From: AG41 sp036522815
GTDB taxonomy: Bacteria > Gemmatimonadota > Gemmatimonadetes > Gemmatimonadales > GWC2-71-9
DNA: 64,000 nucleotides
Assembly: GCA_036522815.1 (NCBI GenBank)
Contig: DATDFC010000041.1
Coordinates: 1 to 64,000, forward strand
Direction: 5' to 3'
Below, piece by piece: positions 24,719 to 32,644 of the stretch. The notes beneath the pieces are model-generated. The model was given only the letters and a program-made list of their open reading frames with translations, had not been told where the DNA came from and ran no database searches. Numbering within the stretch: position 1 is the stretch's first letter; each line of letters opens with the position of its first letter. The translations under genes were made by a program, and so were the position numbers.

Positions 24719-25315
24719 CTAGCCGACGCGGTCTTCGGAAATGCGGGGACGAGCCAGGTAGGGTGCCAGCTTGGCGCGCAGCCGCAGCGTGGCGCGCCAC
24801 ATCTGCGACTTCACCGTGCCGAGCGAGATGCCCAGGCGGGTCGCGATCTCACGATAGCTCAGCTGCTCGCGGCGGCGCAGCACGAAGATCGCGCGGCAGC
24901 GCTTCGGCAGCTCGGCGATGGCCTGCTGCACGGCCGCGTCGAGCTCGCTCCGCAGGCACAGGTCTTCCGGAGTGTCGCACGGCGGAATCTCTTCACCGGC
25001 CGCGCGGGCAATCCACGCCGTCACGACGCGACGGTGGCGCAGATACTTGAGGGCACGGTTCCGGGCCGCCACGTAGAGGTAGGGCCGCGTGAGCCGGCTC
25101 GCATCGCGCGGGCCGCGGCTGTCCCAGAGACGCAAGAACAAATCCTGCACCAGATCCTGCGCGGCTTCCGCCGACCCCACGAAGCGGAGCACGTATTCGC
25201 ACAGCTCGACGTAATAGGCCTGGAAGGCCGATTCCCAGGAATGCGATGACTGCGGCGTGGCGCGCGCCACGCGATGGGGGAACGGCAGCGGAGAGCGGCG
25301 ATGTGTGTCGAGCAT
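24719..25315 (-). CDS. ECF RNA polymerase sigma factor (FecI-like)
   Basis: This 198-aa sigma-70 factor has region 2 (YYVELCEYVLRFVGSAEAAQDLVQDLFLRLWD) and region 4 (AIAELPKRCRAIFVLRRREQLSYREIATRLGISLGTVKSQM), with no regions 1 or 3, as in ECF factors. It is predicted to be held by the FecR protein encoded next to it and to direct transcription of the SusC/SusD-2 genes. The ATG at 25315 is preferred; the longer frame begins with TTG at 25381 and adds residues with no family similarity. The divergent gene is the uronate operon, and the 125 bp between them hold both promoters. Confidence 0.92.
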   Translation of the reverse strand: MLDTHRRSPLPFPHRVARATPQSSHSWESAFQAYYVELCEYVLRFVGSAEAAQDLVQDLFLRLWDSRGPRDASRLTRPYLYVAARNRALKYLRHRRVVTAWIARAAGEEIPPCDTPEDLCLRSELDAAVQQAIAELPKRCRAIFVLRRREQLSYREIATRLGISLGTVKSQMWRATLRLRAKLAPYLARPRISEDRVG

Positions 25316-25335
25316 GTGGCCTGTGGTGAGCGACC

Positions 25336-25351
25336 GTTGCGGCGTCGCAAC
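25336..25351. promoter_or_regulatory. GTTGC-N6-GCAAC dyad between divergent operons
   Basis: A perfect 5-bp inverted repeat with a 6-bp spacer lies 20 bp upstream of the sigma-factor start and about 90 bp upstream of the uronate operon. GTTG/CAAC words also occur upstream of the plug-lipoprotein gene and of SusC-3, but with different spacing. It is a candidate operator only. Confidence 0.3.
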
Positions 25352-25440
25352 AGGTCCCCGGTTCACGCCGTTGTGCGTCAAGTCACGAGTTGCAAGTTCG
25401 AGACCGCCGGTGATCTTCCTGTAACGAGGTCGAAACCAGA

Positions 25441-26931
25441 GTGCACGCCGCGAGCGGCCTTCCTTTAGTCGGTCGGGCCCAGTGGCCGAACAGCGCCTAC
25501 CGCCGGGACGAGCTGCCCGAGCGCGTGCTGCAGTTCGGCACCGGCATGCTGCTGCGCGCCTTGTGCGCCGCGTCCGTGGACGCCGCCAACCGCGCCGGCG
25601 CGTTCCACGGCCGCATCGTGGTCGTACAGAGCACCCCGCACGGCAGCGCGCGGGCGATCAACGCCCAGGAGGGGTTGTTCACGCTGGTGGAACGCGGCTT
25701 GCTCGCTGGCGCGCCGATCGAGCGCACCCGCCTGATCGGCGCCGTGTCGCGTGCGCTGGTCGCCGATACGGAGTGGCAGGCGGTGCGCGCCGCCGTCCTA
25801 CAACCCGAGCTGCAAGTGATCGTGAGCAACGTGACTGAAGCCGGTTTCCGGCTGGAGGCGGGATTCCCCGCCAAGCTGGTCGACGTCCTGCACGCGCGCT
25901 TCGAGCGGCTGCCGGACGGGCCGCCGCTGTACGTGATTCCGACCGAGCTCGTCCCCGACAACGGACCGCGTCTCGCCGCGATGATCGACCGGCTGGCGTC
26001 GCAGTGCGGCGAGCGGTTCCGCGCCTGGCTCGCCTCCCACGTGCACTTCTGCTCCTCGCTCGTGGACCGCATTACCACCGGCAGCCCGCCCCCCGAAACG
26101 CGCGCCACGCTCGAGGCACAGCTCGGCTACTCGGACGAGCTGCTCACCGTCACGGAGCCGTACGCCCTGTGGGCCATCGAAGGGGACCCGGCTGCGCTGC
26201 GGGCGGCGTTTCCGATCGATGGGGCTCCCCACGCGGTGGTGTTCGCGTCCGACATCGCGCTGTACCGGGAGCGCAAGCTGCGCCTGCTGAACGGGGCGCA
26301 CACCGCGCTCGCCCCGCTGGCTTTGCTCGCCGGAGTGGCGACCGTGCGGGAGGCGGCGGAGCATCCGCGGCTGGGGCCATTTCTCGAGCGCACGCTGTTC
26401 CAGGAGCTCGTGCCGGCGACCGACGTGCCACCCGTCCAGGCGCAGGCATTCGCCGCGAGTGTGCTCGAGCGGTTTCGCAATCCCTGGCTCGAGCACGAGT
26501 GGCGCGTGATCGCCACCAACCAGACCATGAAGATGCGGGTACGCGTCGCGCCGGCGATCGAGCGATTCGTCCAGCAGGAGCGGCGCGTTCCGCAGGGCCT
26601 CGCGCTCGCGTGCGCCGCCCACCTGCGATATCTTCGCCCGGTTTCCGAGGGCGCACCGCCCGGGTCCGCGCCGCACGGGCGGTGGCGCGGCCGCACGTAT
26701 CCGATCAGCGATGCCGATCTCCCGCTCGTCGCCCGGCACTGGCTGCCGTTGGACATCGATCACGTGTCCGGCCCGCTCCCGCGCGACATGCTGGAGCGGC
26801 TCACGGCCCACGCCCTGGCCGACGAGGCGCTGTGGGGTTCTTCTCTCGCGCGGCTTCCCGGTTTCCTCGAGGCGACCACCCAGGCGCTGGCGCGACTCGA
26901 GCACGAAAGCGTAGAGGCGACTCTCGGATGA
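25441..26931 (+). CDS. uxaB: Mannitol-dehydrogenase-family hexuronate reductase, UxaB-like (tagaturonate reductase)
   Basis: This 496-aa NAD-dependent polyol dehydrogenase-family enzyme closely follows E. coli UxaB. Shared blocks include ERVLQFGTGMLLRA, VVVQSTP, NVTEAGFRL, FCSSLVDRITTGSP, the catalytic LNGAHTALAPLA segment with RERK before it, and FRNPWLEHEW. UxaB reduces tagaturonate to altronate in galacturonate breakdown. However, the dehydratase in this operon is of the mannonate (UxuA) type, so the enzyme could instead reduce fructuronate to mannonate, or altronate dehydratase may lie elsewhere. The start is GTG; no ATG is near. The stop overlaps the aldolase ATG. Confidence 0.85.
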   Translation: MHAASGLPLVGRAQWPNSAYRRDELPERVLQFGTGMLLRALCAASVDAANRAGAFHGRIVVVQSTPHGSARAINAQEGLFTLVERGLLAGAPIERTRLIGAVSRALVADTEWQAVRAAVLQPELQVIVSNVTEAGFRLEAGFPAKLVDVLHARFERLPDGPPLYVIPTELVPDNGPRLAAMIDRLASQCGERFRAWLASHVHFCSSLVDRITTGSPPPETRATLEAQLGYSDELLTVTEPYALWAIEGDPAALRAAFPIDGAPHAVVFASDIALYRERKLRLLNGAHTALAPLALLAGVATVREAAEHPRLGPFLERTLFQELVPATDVPPVQAQAFAASVLERFRNPWLEHEWRVIATNQTMKMRVRVAPAIERFVQQERRVPQGLALACAAHLRYLRPVSEGAPPGSAPHGRWRGRTYPISDADLPLVARHWLPLDIDHVSGPLPRDMLERLTAHALADEALWGSSLARLPGFLEATTQALARLEHESVEATLG

Positions 26932-27581
26932 TCGATGCGGCATTAGCGAGCGGCGTGATCGCGGTGGTGCGGCTCCCGGCGGGTGCCGACTTTCGCGCCC
27001 TGGCGAGCGCGCTCGTCGCCGGGGGCGTGAGCGTCGTGGAGATCACCCTGACGACGCCGGGCGCAGTGGCGGCGATTCGCGACCTCACGGCGCAAGGCGG
27101 CGTCGCCGGCGCGGTCGTGGGCGCGGGCACGGTGCTGGACGAGGGGTCCGCGCGCGACGTCATCGCCGCCGGCGCGCGCTTCGTCGTGAGCCCGACCCTC
27201 GATCAGGGCGTCATGCGCTGCTGTCGCGACGCGAACGTTCCCTGCATGCCGGGCGCGCTCACGCCGCGCGAGCTGCTCGAGGCGTCGCGCGCCGGTGCAT
27301 CGCACATCAAACTGTTTCCCGCCTCGCTCGTTGGACCGCGCTACATTCGCGAGGTGCTCGCCCCGCTGCCGTTTCTTCGCCTGGTGCCGTCCGGTGGCGT
27401 GTCGCTCGACAACGCGGGCGACTGGATCCGCGCCGGCGCGATCGCGGTCAGCCTCGGGGGCGCCCTGGTGAGCCCGTCGCTCGTCGCGGAGCAAGGCTGG
27501 GACCGGCTGACGGCGCGCGCCCGCGCGCTGATCGACCGCGTGGCGGTGGCTCGCCGCCAGCCCGCCGAGGCACCGGCGTGA
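26928..27581 (+). CDS. eda: KDPG / 4-hydroxy-2-oxoglutarate aldolase
   Basis: This 217-aa class I aldolase cleaves 2-keto-3-deoxy-6-phosphogluconate to pyruvate and glyceraldehyde 3-phosphate. The TIM-barrel motifs are clear: VVRLPAG at strand 1, VVEITLTTPGA with the catalytic Glu, VGAGTVLD, VSPTLD, PCMPGALTPRE, and the Schiff-base lysine in SHIKLFPAS (K128), then VPSGGVSLDN. It completes the hexuronate route with the KDG kinase encoded just after it. Overlapping ATG/TGA junctions on both sides show translational coupling. Confidence 0.94.
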   Translation: MIDAALASGVIAVVRLPAGADFRALASALVAGGVSVVEITLTTPGAVAAIRDLTAQGGVAGAVVGAGTVLDEGSARDVIAAGARFVVSPTLDQGVMRCCRDANVPCMPGALTPRELLEASRAGASHIKLFPASLVGPRYIREVLAPLPFLRLVPSGGVSLDNAGDWIRAGAIAVSLGGALVSPSLVAEQGWDRLTARARALIDRVAVARRQPAEAPA

Positions 27582-28561
27582 GCGGCGCGCGCGCGGTGAC
27601 GTTCGGCGAGCTGATGCTGCGCCTCAGCCCGCCCGGACAGGAGCGCCTGTTCCAAACGCCCGAGCTCCGCACGGGCTTCGGTGGGTGCGAGGCCAATGTC
27701 GCCGTGGGGCTGGCGCAGCTCGGCGTGCGCGCCGATTACGTCACCCGGCTGCCCGACAACGCCATCGGCCACGCCGCGCTGCACGCGCTGCAAGCCGAGG
27801 GCGTGGGCACGGGATCGATCGCGCTCGGCGCGGTGAGCGAGCGCATGGGGATCTATTTCGTCGAGCCGGGCGCCGATATCCGCGCCAGTCGCGTCGTCTA
27901 CGACCGGGTCGGCTCCGCGTTCGCCGCCATCACGCCCCAGACGGTGGATTGGGCGAAGGCGGTTCAGGGCGCCGCCTGGTTTCACGGCTCCGGCATCACC
28001 CCCGCCCTCGGGGAAGGCCCGCACGCGGCACTCGCCGCGGCGATCGCCGCCGCGCGGTCGAGCGGGGTGCGCATCAGCCTGGATCTCAACTACCGGCCCG
28101 CCCTCTGGCAGGGACGCGAGCCTCGGTCATTGATCGAGCCGCTCGTGAAAGGAGCCGACCTGTTGATCGGCAACCGCGACGCGGTGCGCGGCATGCTCGG
28201 CGTGGAAGGGCCCGACGATTCCCTGGCCCAGCGGCTCGCCGAGCGGTACGGCTGTCGCCGCGTGGCCCTGACGCGGCGCGAAGTACTCTCGGCGAGCGAG
28301 CACGGCTGGAGCGCCGCGCTGTACGACGCGTCGTCCGGGGGCGCCTGGCAGAGCCGGCGCTACCAGGTGCGTGTGGTGGACCGGGTGGGCGGCGGCGACT
28401 CCTTCGCCGCAGGCCTGATCGCCGCGCTCGCCGCCGATCGAGACCCCGCCGACGCCGTGCAGTTCGCCGCCGCGGCCGGCGCCTTGAAATTGACCATCCC
28501 AGGCGACTGGAATCGGGCCACCCCGCAGGAGATCGAGCAGCTGGTGCGCGCATGCACATGA
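27578..28561 (+). CDS. kdgK: 2-keto-3-deoxygluconate kinase (PfkB family)
   Basis: This 327-aa ribokinase-family sugar kinase phosphorylates KDG at C6 with ATP. It begins VTFGELMLRLSPPG, the typical KdgK start, and has GGCEANVAVGLAQLG (PfkB signature 1) and VDRVGGGDSFAAGLIAAL (signature 2) with the catalytic base D274. LDLNYRPALW is the conserved sugar/ATP-side segment of the KDG kinase branch. The start is GTG overlapping the aldolase stop. The 3' end overlaps the mannonate dehydratase gene by 10 bp. Confidence 0.94.
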   Translation: MSGARAVTFGELMLRLSPPGQERLFQTPELRTGFGGCEANVAVGLAQLGVRADYVTRLPDNAIGHAALHALQAEGVGTGSIALGAVSERMGIYFVEPGADIRASRVVYDRVGSAFAAITPQTVDWAKAVQGAAWFHGSGITPALGEGPHAALAAAIAAARSSGVRISLDLNYRPALWQGREPRSLIEPLVKGADLLIGNRDAVRGMLGVEGPDDSLAQRLAERYGCRRVALTRREVLSASEHGWSAALYDASSGGAWQSRRYQVRVVDRVGGGDSFAAGLIAALAADRDPADAVQFAAAAGALKLTIPGDWNRATPQEIEQLVRACT

Positions 28562-29601
28562 CGTTCCGCTGGTTCGGGCGCGACGACCCGATCCCGCTGG
28601 CGCACATCCGGCACATCCCGGGCGTCTCGGGCGTGGTGAGCGCGCTGTACGACGTGCCGGTGGGCGCGGCCTGGAGCCGCGAGCGCCTCGAGCGCCTCAA
28701 GGGAGAGATCGAGGGCGCCGGACTCACGTTCGCCGTGGTCGAGAGCATTCCCGTGCACGAGGACATCAAGCTCGGCCGCCCGGGCCGCGACCGGCTCATC
28801 GCGAACTATTGTGAAAGCGTGGGCGCCATGGGCGCGCTCCGCATTCCGGTACTGTGCTACAACTTCATGCCGGTGTTCGACTGGCTGCGCACCGACCTGG
28901 CGCAGCCGTTGGCCGACGGATCGACGGCACTGGCGTACGACGACCGGGCGCTCGCGGCCATGGACCTGTCGCGCGGCACGGGCGATCTCCCGGGGTGGGC
29001 CACGGCGTACGGCGCCGCGGAGCTCGAGCGGCTGCTCGCGGCGTACCGGGAGGTGGATGCCGAGCGCCTGTGGGACAACCTCGCCTACTTTCTCGAGCGC
29101 GTGGTCCCGGTAGCCGGGCAGGTGGGCGTGCGGATGGCGATCCATCCGGACGACCCCCCCTGGCCGATCTTCGGTCTGCCGCGGATCATCTGCCGGGGCC
29201 CCGATCTCGAGCGCCTGGTGGCGCTGGTGGACAGGCCGGCGAACGGCGTGACGTTCTGCACGGGATCGCTCGGCGCCGATCCGGAAAACGATCTGCCCGC
29301 CATGGTGCGGCGCATCGGCGATCGCATTCACTTCGCCCACTGCCGCAACGTGCGCGTCACGGGAGAGCGGCGCTTTCACGAGACGGCCCACCCGTCGGCC
29401 TGCGGCGGCGTGGACCTGTACGAGGTGCTGCGCGCGCTGCGCGACATCGGCTTCACGGGGCCGATGCGACCCGATCACGGGCGCATGATCTGGGGCGAGC
29501 GCGGGCGTCCCGGGTACGGCCTGTACGACCGGGCGCTGGGCGCCATGTACCTCCAGGGGCTGTGGGAGGGACTGACGCGAGGGAACGCGTCCGGCGCATG
29601 A
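28552..29601 (+). CDS. uxuA: Mannonate dehydratase
   Basis: This 349-aa enzyme dehydrates D-mannonate to 2-keto-3-deoxygluconate and needs a divalent metal. UxuA features include TFRWFGRDDPIPLAHIRHIPGV at the N-terminus, VLCYNFMPVFDW, MAIHPDDPPWPIFGLPRI, CTGSLG, HFAHCRNV and MRPDHGRMIWGE, with the His, Cys and Asp residues that bind the metal. It is a little shorter than E. coli UxuA (394 aa), as in many other phyla. The ATG at 28552 is followed by a second at 28558. It supplies KDG to the kinase and aldolase encoded just before it. Confidence 0.94.
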   Translation: MHMTFRWFGRDDPIPLAHIRHIPGVSGVVSALYDVPVGAAWSRERLERLKGEIEGAGLTFAVVESIPVHEDIKLGRPGRDRLIANYCESVGAMGALRIPVLCYNFMPVFDWLRTDLAQPLADGSTALAYDDRALAAMDLSRGTGDLPGWATAYGAAELERLLAAYREVDAERLWDNLAYFLERVVPVAGQVGVRMAIHPDDPPWPIFGLPRIICRGPDLERLVALVDRPANGVTFCTGSLGADPENDLPAMVRRIGDRIHFAHCRNVRVTGERRFHETAHPSACGGVDLYEVLRALRDIGFTGPMRPDHGRMIWGERGRPGYGLYDRALGAMYLQGLWEGLTRGNASGA

Positions 29602-30656
29602 CCGTTCACATCGGCCTCGTCGGGTGCGGCAACATCAGCGACACCCATGCGCGCGCGGCTCGCGAGGTCGGAGACGTCGAGCTCGTAGCGTTTTGGGGAC
29701 GCGACCCTGCCAAGGCGTCCGCCATGGCGCAGCGATACGGGGGCAAGGCCTATCGGGAGCAGGACGCGTTTCTCGCGCACCGGCCCATGGACGTCGTAGT
29801 CGTGGGGACGCCGTCGGGTCTGCACGCCGAGCACGCGCAGGCGGCGGCGCGCCAGGGGTTGCACGTGCTGGTGGAGAAGCCGCTCGACATCACGACCGCG
29901 CGCATCGACGGGCTCACGGCCGAGTGCGACCGGGCCGGCGTCAAGCTGGGCGTGATCTTTCAGGATCGCGCGGCGCCCGACCTGATCTGGCTGAAGCGCC
30001 TCATCGCACGGGGCGGGCTCGGCCGCCCCATCGTGGCGTCGGCCCGCGTGCGGTGGTACCGCCCCCCGGAGTATTACACGGGCTCGCGCTGGCGCGGAAC
30101 CTGGGGACTCGATGGCGGCGGCGCCCTGATGAATCAGGGGATCCACACCATCGACCTGCTGCTCTGGCTGCTCGGGGACGTCGACCGCGTGTACGCCACC
30201 ACCCGCACGGCGCTGCACGCGATTGCCGTGGAGGACACGGCGGTCGCGTGCCTCGAGTTCGCGAGCGGCGCCGTCGGTACCCTCGAGGCGACGACTGCGG
30301 CGTTTCCGGGGCTGCCGCGTCGGGTCGAGCTCACCGGCTCGGAGGGAACGATCGTGGTCGAGCGGGACCGGGTCGTCTCGGTCGAGCTGCGGACGCCGCT
30401 GGAAGCGCCGCCGCACGATGACGAGCCGTCCGGCAACGCCAGTGCGTCATCGCCGGTGGTCGCGGACGCGCGTGGCCACACACGGGTGCTCCAGGACTTC
30501 GTGGCTACGATCACTTCGGGCGCGGCCCCGCTGTGCGACGGTCGCGAGGGTCGCCGGAGCGTCGCGCTGGTGGAGGCGATGTACCGCTCGGCTCGGGCGG
30601 GAGCGCCAGTGGTCGTCGCGGAACGGGAGGGCGTGCTTGACGCACTCGAACGTTAA
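29598..30656 (+). CDS. Gfo/Idh/MocA-family oxidoreductase
   Basis: This 352-aa NAD(P)-dependent sugar dehydrogenase has the N-terminal Rossmann motif GLVGCGNISDTHARA, the VGTPSGLHAEHAQAA helix, and the family EKP motif (VLVEKPLD). The C-terminal domain carries GGGALMNQGIHTIDLLLWLLG, with the catalytic-site Asn/His of this family. The reaction is not deducible from sequence; members act on hexoses, inositols, uronic acids or their glycosides. The position between uxuA and a sugar permease suggests a step that feeds or modifies the imported sugar. The ATG overlaps the previous stop, and its 3' end overlaps the permease gene by about 20 bp. Confidence 0.88.
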   Translation: MTVHIGLVGCGNISDTHARAAREVGDVELVAFWGRDPAKASAMAQRYGGKAYREQDAFLAHRPMDVVVVGTPSGLHAEHAQAAARQGLHVLVEKPLDITTARIDGLTAECDRAGVKLGVIFQDRAAPDLIWLKRLIARGGLGRPIVASARVRWYRPPEYYTGSRWRGTWGLDGGGALMNQGIHTIDLLLWLLGDVDRVYATTRTALHAIAVEDTAVACLEFASGAVGTLEATTAAFPGLPRRVELTGSEGTIVVERDRVVSVELRTPLEAPPHDDEPSGNASASSPVVADARGHTRVLQDFVATITSGAAPLCDGREGRRSVALVEAMYRSARAGAPVVVAEREGVLDALER

Positions 30657-31674
30657 GGTCGCGCCGGCGGTCCCCACGCGCCGGGCGGGGGGGCGGTGGC
30701 GCCTCGTGTCCCGGGCGGCGGCCCGCGCCTCGCTGGCGCGCCTCGGGCCGGCGCTGGCGCTCGTAGCGGTTGTCCTGGTCTTCGCGCTGCTCACCGACGC
30801 GCCGGCGCGGTACCTCTCGCCGGTCAACCTGCGCATCGTCCTGTCGCAAACGGTGATCGTCGCCCTCGGGGCGATCGGCATGACGCTGATCATGATCAGC
30901 GGCGGCATCGACCTTTCGGTGGGCGCGGCGATCGCGCTCACGGGCGTGGTGGCGGCGCTCGGGCTTGCCGCGGGATGGTCCCCCGCGGCCGCCACCGCCG
31001 CGGCGCTCGTGGCAGGCGGACTGGTGGGCCTGGGCAACGGCCTGCTCATCACGGGCCTGCGGGTGGTGCCATTCATCGCCACGCTGGGGATGCTGGGCAT
31101 CGCGCGCGGCATCGCCAAATGGATCGCGCACGAGCAGACCGTCAACGTGCCGCCGACGTGGGTGAACGACCTGCTGGTGACGTTCCCGCGGCAGGCGTGG
31201 ATGGTGCTCCCCCCCGGCGTCTGGATCATGCTCGCGCTGGCGGCGCTCACGGCGATGGTACTCTCCCGCACCGTGTTCGGCCGGCACGTGTTCGCGCTCG
31301 GCTCGAACGAGCTGGCCGCGCGCGCCTGCGGCATCGCGATCGACCGGCTCAAGCTGGCGATTTACAGCTCTGCGGGCCTGTTCTTCGGGCTGGCCGGCGT
31401 GATGCAGCTGTCGCGGCTGCGCCAGGGAGATCCCACGGTGGCGATCGGGACGGAGCTCGACGTCATCGCCGCGGTGGTGATCGGGGGCGGCAGCCTGCTG
31501 GGCGGCGAGGGGAGCGTGTTCGGCTCGGTGGTGGGCGCGCTCATCATGGCGTTCCTGCGCAACGGCTGCCAGCAGATGGGATGGCCCAACTACATCCAGG
31601 AGATCATCATCGGGGGAATCATTGTGCTCGCTGTAGCGCTCGATCGGGTGAGGGCGGGATGGGCCGGAACATGA
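30637..31674 (+). CDS. Sugar ABC transporter permease (RbsC family)
   Basis: This 345-aa inner-membrane permease has about ten helices and the RbsC/AraH hallmark MTLIMISGGIDLSVGAAIALTG near the N-terminus. The cytoplasmic loop FGRHVFALGSNELAARACGI contacts the ATPase. VAIGTELDVIAAVVIGGGSLLGGEGSVFGSVVGALIM is the conserved C-terminal block. The TTG start at 30637 is chosen because GGGAGGG lies just before it; a GTG about 22 codons downstream is the alternative. Its binding protein and ATPase are encoded 7.5 kb further on in the same operon, with the fucose genes in between. The stop lies in the first bases of a repeat hairpin. Confidence 0.92.
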   Translation: MTHSNVKVAPAVPTRRAGGRWRLVSRAAARASLARLGPALALVAVVLVFALLTDAPARYLSPVNLRIVLSQTVIVALGAIGMTLIMISGGIDLSVGAAIALTGVVAALGLAAGWSPAAATAAALVAGGLVGLGNGLLITGLRVVPFIATLGMLGIARGIAKWIAHEQTVNVPPTWVNDLLVTFPRQAWMVLPPGVWIMLALAALTAMVLSRTVFGRHVFALGSNELAARACGIAIDRLKLAIYSSAGLFFGLAGVMQLSRLRQGDPTVAIGTELDVIAAVVIGGGSLLGGEGSVFGSVVGALIMAFLRNGCQQMGWPNYIQEIIIGGIIVLAVALDRVRAGWAGT

Positions 31675-31775
31675 ATGCGGAATGTGAAATGCGGAATGCG
31701 GAATGTCGCGGAAGGCGTCGCTCGGCGAGCGACCTTTCATGTCAATTCCGCCTTTGGCATTCCGCATTCCGCATT
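31673..31775. repeat. Long hairpin of tandem 7-nt repeats (GAATGCG / ATTCCGC)
   Basis: Left arm: GAATGCG, GAATGTG, AAATGCG, GAATGCG, GAATGTC (31673-31707). Right arm: ATTCCGC, CTTTGGC, ATTCCGC, ATTCCGC, ATT (31745-31775). Between them a second perfect stem GTCGCTC-GGC-GAGCGAC (31717-31733) caps the structure. The whole 103 nt can fold as one long hairpin between the permease stop and the lactonase start. Confidence 0.9.
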
Positions 31776-31789
31776 GGGTGGAGGCGGCG

Positions 31790-32644
31790 GTGGGAATAGT
31801 CGACTCCCACGTCCATTTCTGGAATCCCGCCGAGCTGCACTATCCCTGGCTCGACGCGCTACCGTCGCTCCAGCGCGCGTTTCTTCCACCGGACTACGCG
31901 GCCGCGACCGGTCGGATCCCTATCGATCACATCGTGTTCGTGGAGGCCAATTGCCGGCCGGAAGAAGCCCGGCGGGAGGTGGAGTTCGTGGAGCGCCTGG
32001 CGGAGGTGGAGCCGCGCATCGCGGGGATGGTCGCCTTCGTCGATGTGGCTCAGGGACTCGGGGCTCGGGGCTCGGGGCTCGGGAAAAAGCTGGAGGCGTT
32101 CTCGCGCTCGACGCTCGTTAAAGGCATCCGACAGAACATCCAGGGTCATTCCGCCGGCTTCTGCGTGCAGCGCGCGTTCATCGAGGGAGTGCGAGAGGTG
32201 GGGCGCCTGGGCCTGGTCTTCGATCTGTGCGCCACCCACGACCAACTTCGCGAGGTGACGGAGCTCATCGAACAGTGCCCCGACACCCCGTTCGTGCTCG
32301 ATCACTGCGGCAAGCCCGCGATCCACGATGGGGGGGGCTTCGAAGCGTGGAGCGCCGACATCACGCGGCTGGCGGCGCACGCGAACGTGTGCTGCAAGCT
32401 GTCGGGACTGCTCACCGAGGCGGGAGAAGCCTCGTGCCCAGAGGACCTCCTTCCCTACGCCGGGCGTGTGGTCGCGTGCTTCAGTCCGGAGCGCGTGCTG
32501 TACGGCAGCGACTGGCCGGTCCTGACGCTGGCGGGAGATTATGGCACGTGGTACGGCTTCACGGAGCGGTTCACACGAGGATGGAGCGCCAGCGAGCGCA
32601 GCCGGTTTTACGGTGACAACGCGGCCCGGGTGTACGGCCTGTGA
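31790..32644 (+). CDS. Amidohydrolase, probable L-fucono-1,5-lactonase
   Basis: This 284-aa TIM-barrel metal hydrolase belongs to the amidohydrolase_2/COG3618 group that includes fuconolactonase. It has IVDSHVHFWNPAELHYPWLD at the N-terminus (metal-binding HxH), VFVEANC, VKGIRQNIQ, FVLDHCGKP, CKLSGLLTE and VLYGSDWPV with the catalytic Asp. In the fucose route it opens L-fuconolactone to L-fuconate. GTG 31790 has GGAGG upstream and places the start just before VDSH. Residues around 88-98 (GLGARGSGLGK) are encoded by a 7-nt tandem repeat inserted in the gene, probably in a surface loop. The stop overlaps the next GTG. Confidence 0.88.
   Translation: MGIVDSHVHFWNPAELHYPWLDALPSLQRAFLPPDYAAATGRIPIDHIVFVEANCRPEEARREVEFVERLAEVEPRIAGMVAFVDVAQGLGARGSGLGKKLEAFSRSTLVKGIRQNIQGHSAGFCVQRAFIEGVREVGRLGLVFDLCATHDQLREVTELIEQCPDTPFVLDHCGKPAIHDGGGFEAWSADITRLAAHANVCCKLSGLLTEAGEASCPEDLLPYAGRVVACFSPERVLYGSDWPVLTLAGDYGTWYGFTERFTRGWSASERSRFYGDNAARVYGL
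32053..32083 (+). repeat. 7-nt tandem repeat inside the lactonase gene (GGGGCTC)
   Basis: GGGACTC, GGGGCTC, GGGGCTC, GGGGCTC, GGG runs in frame through the lactonase coding sequence and is translated as a Gly/Ser/Leu/Ala/Arg loop. Because 7 is not a multiple of 3, gain or loss of one unit would shift the frame. The same unit forms the hairpin at 34272. Confidence 0.9.

Noticed and set aside
31675..32121. 148-aa plus-strand frame through the repeat hairpin
   Set aside because: It overlaps the fuconolactonase gene in another frame and has repeat-derived, low-complexity sequence.
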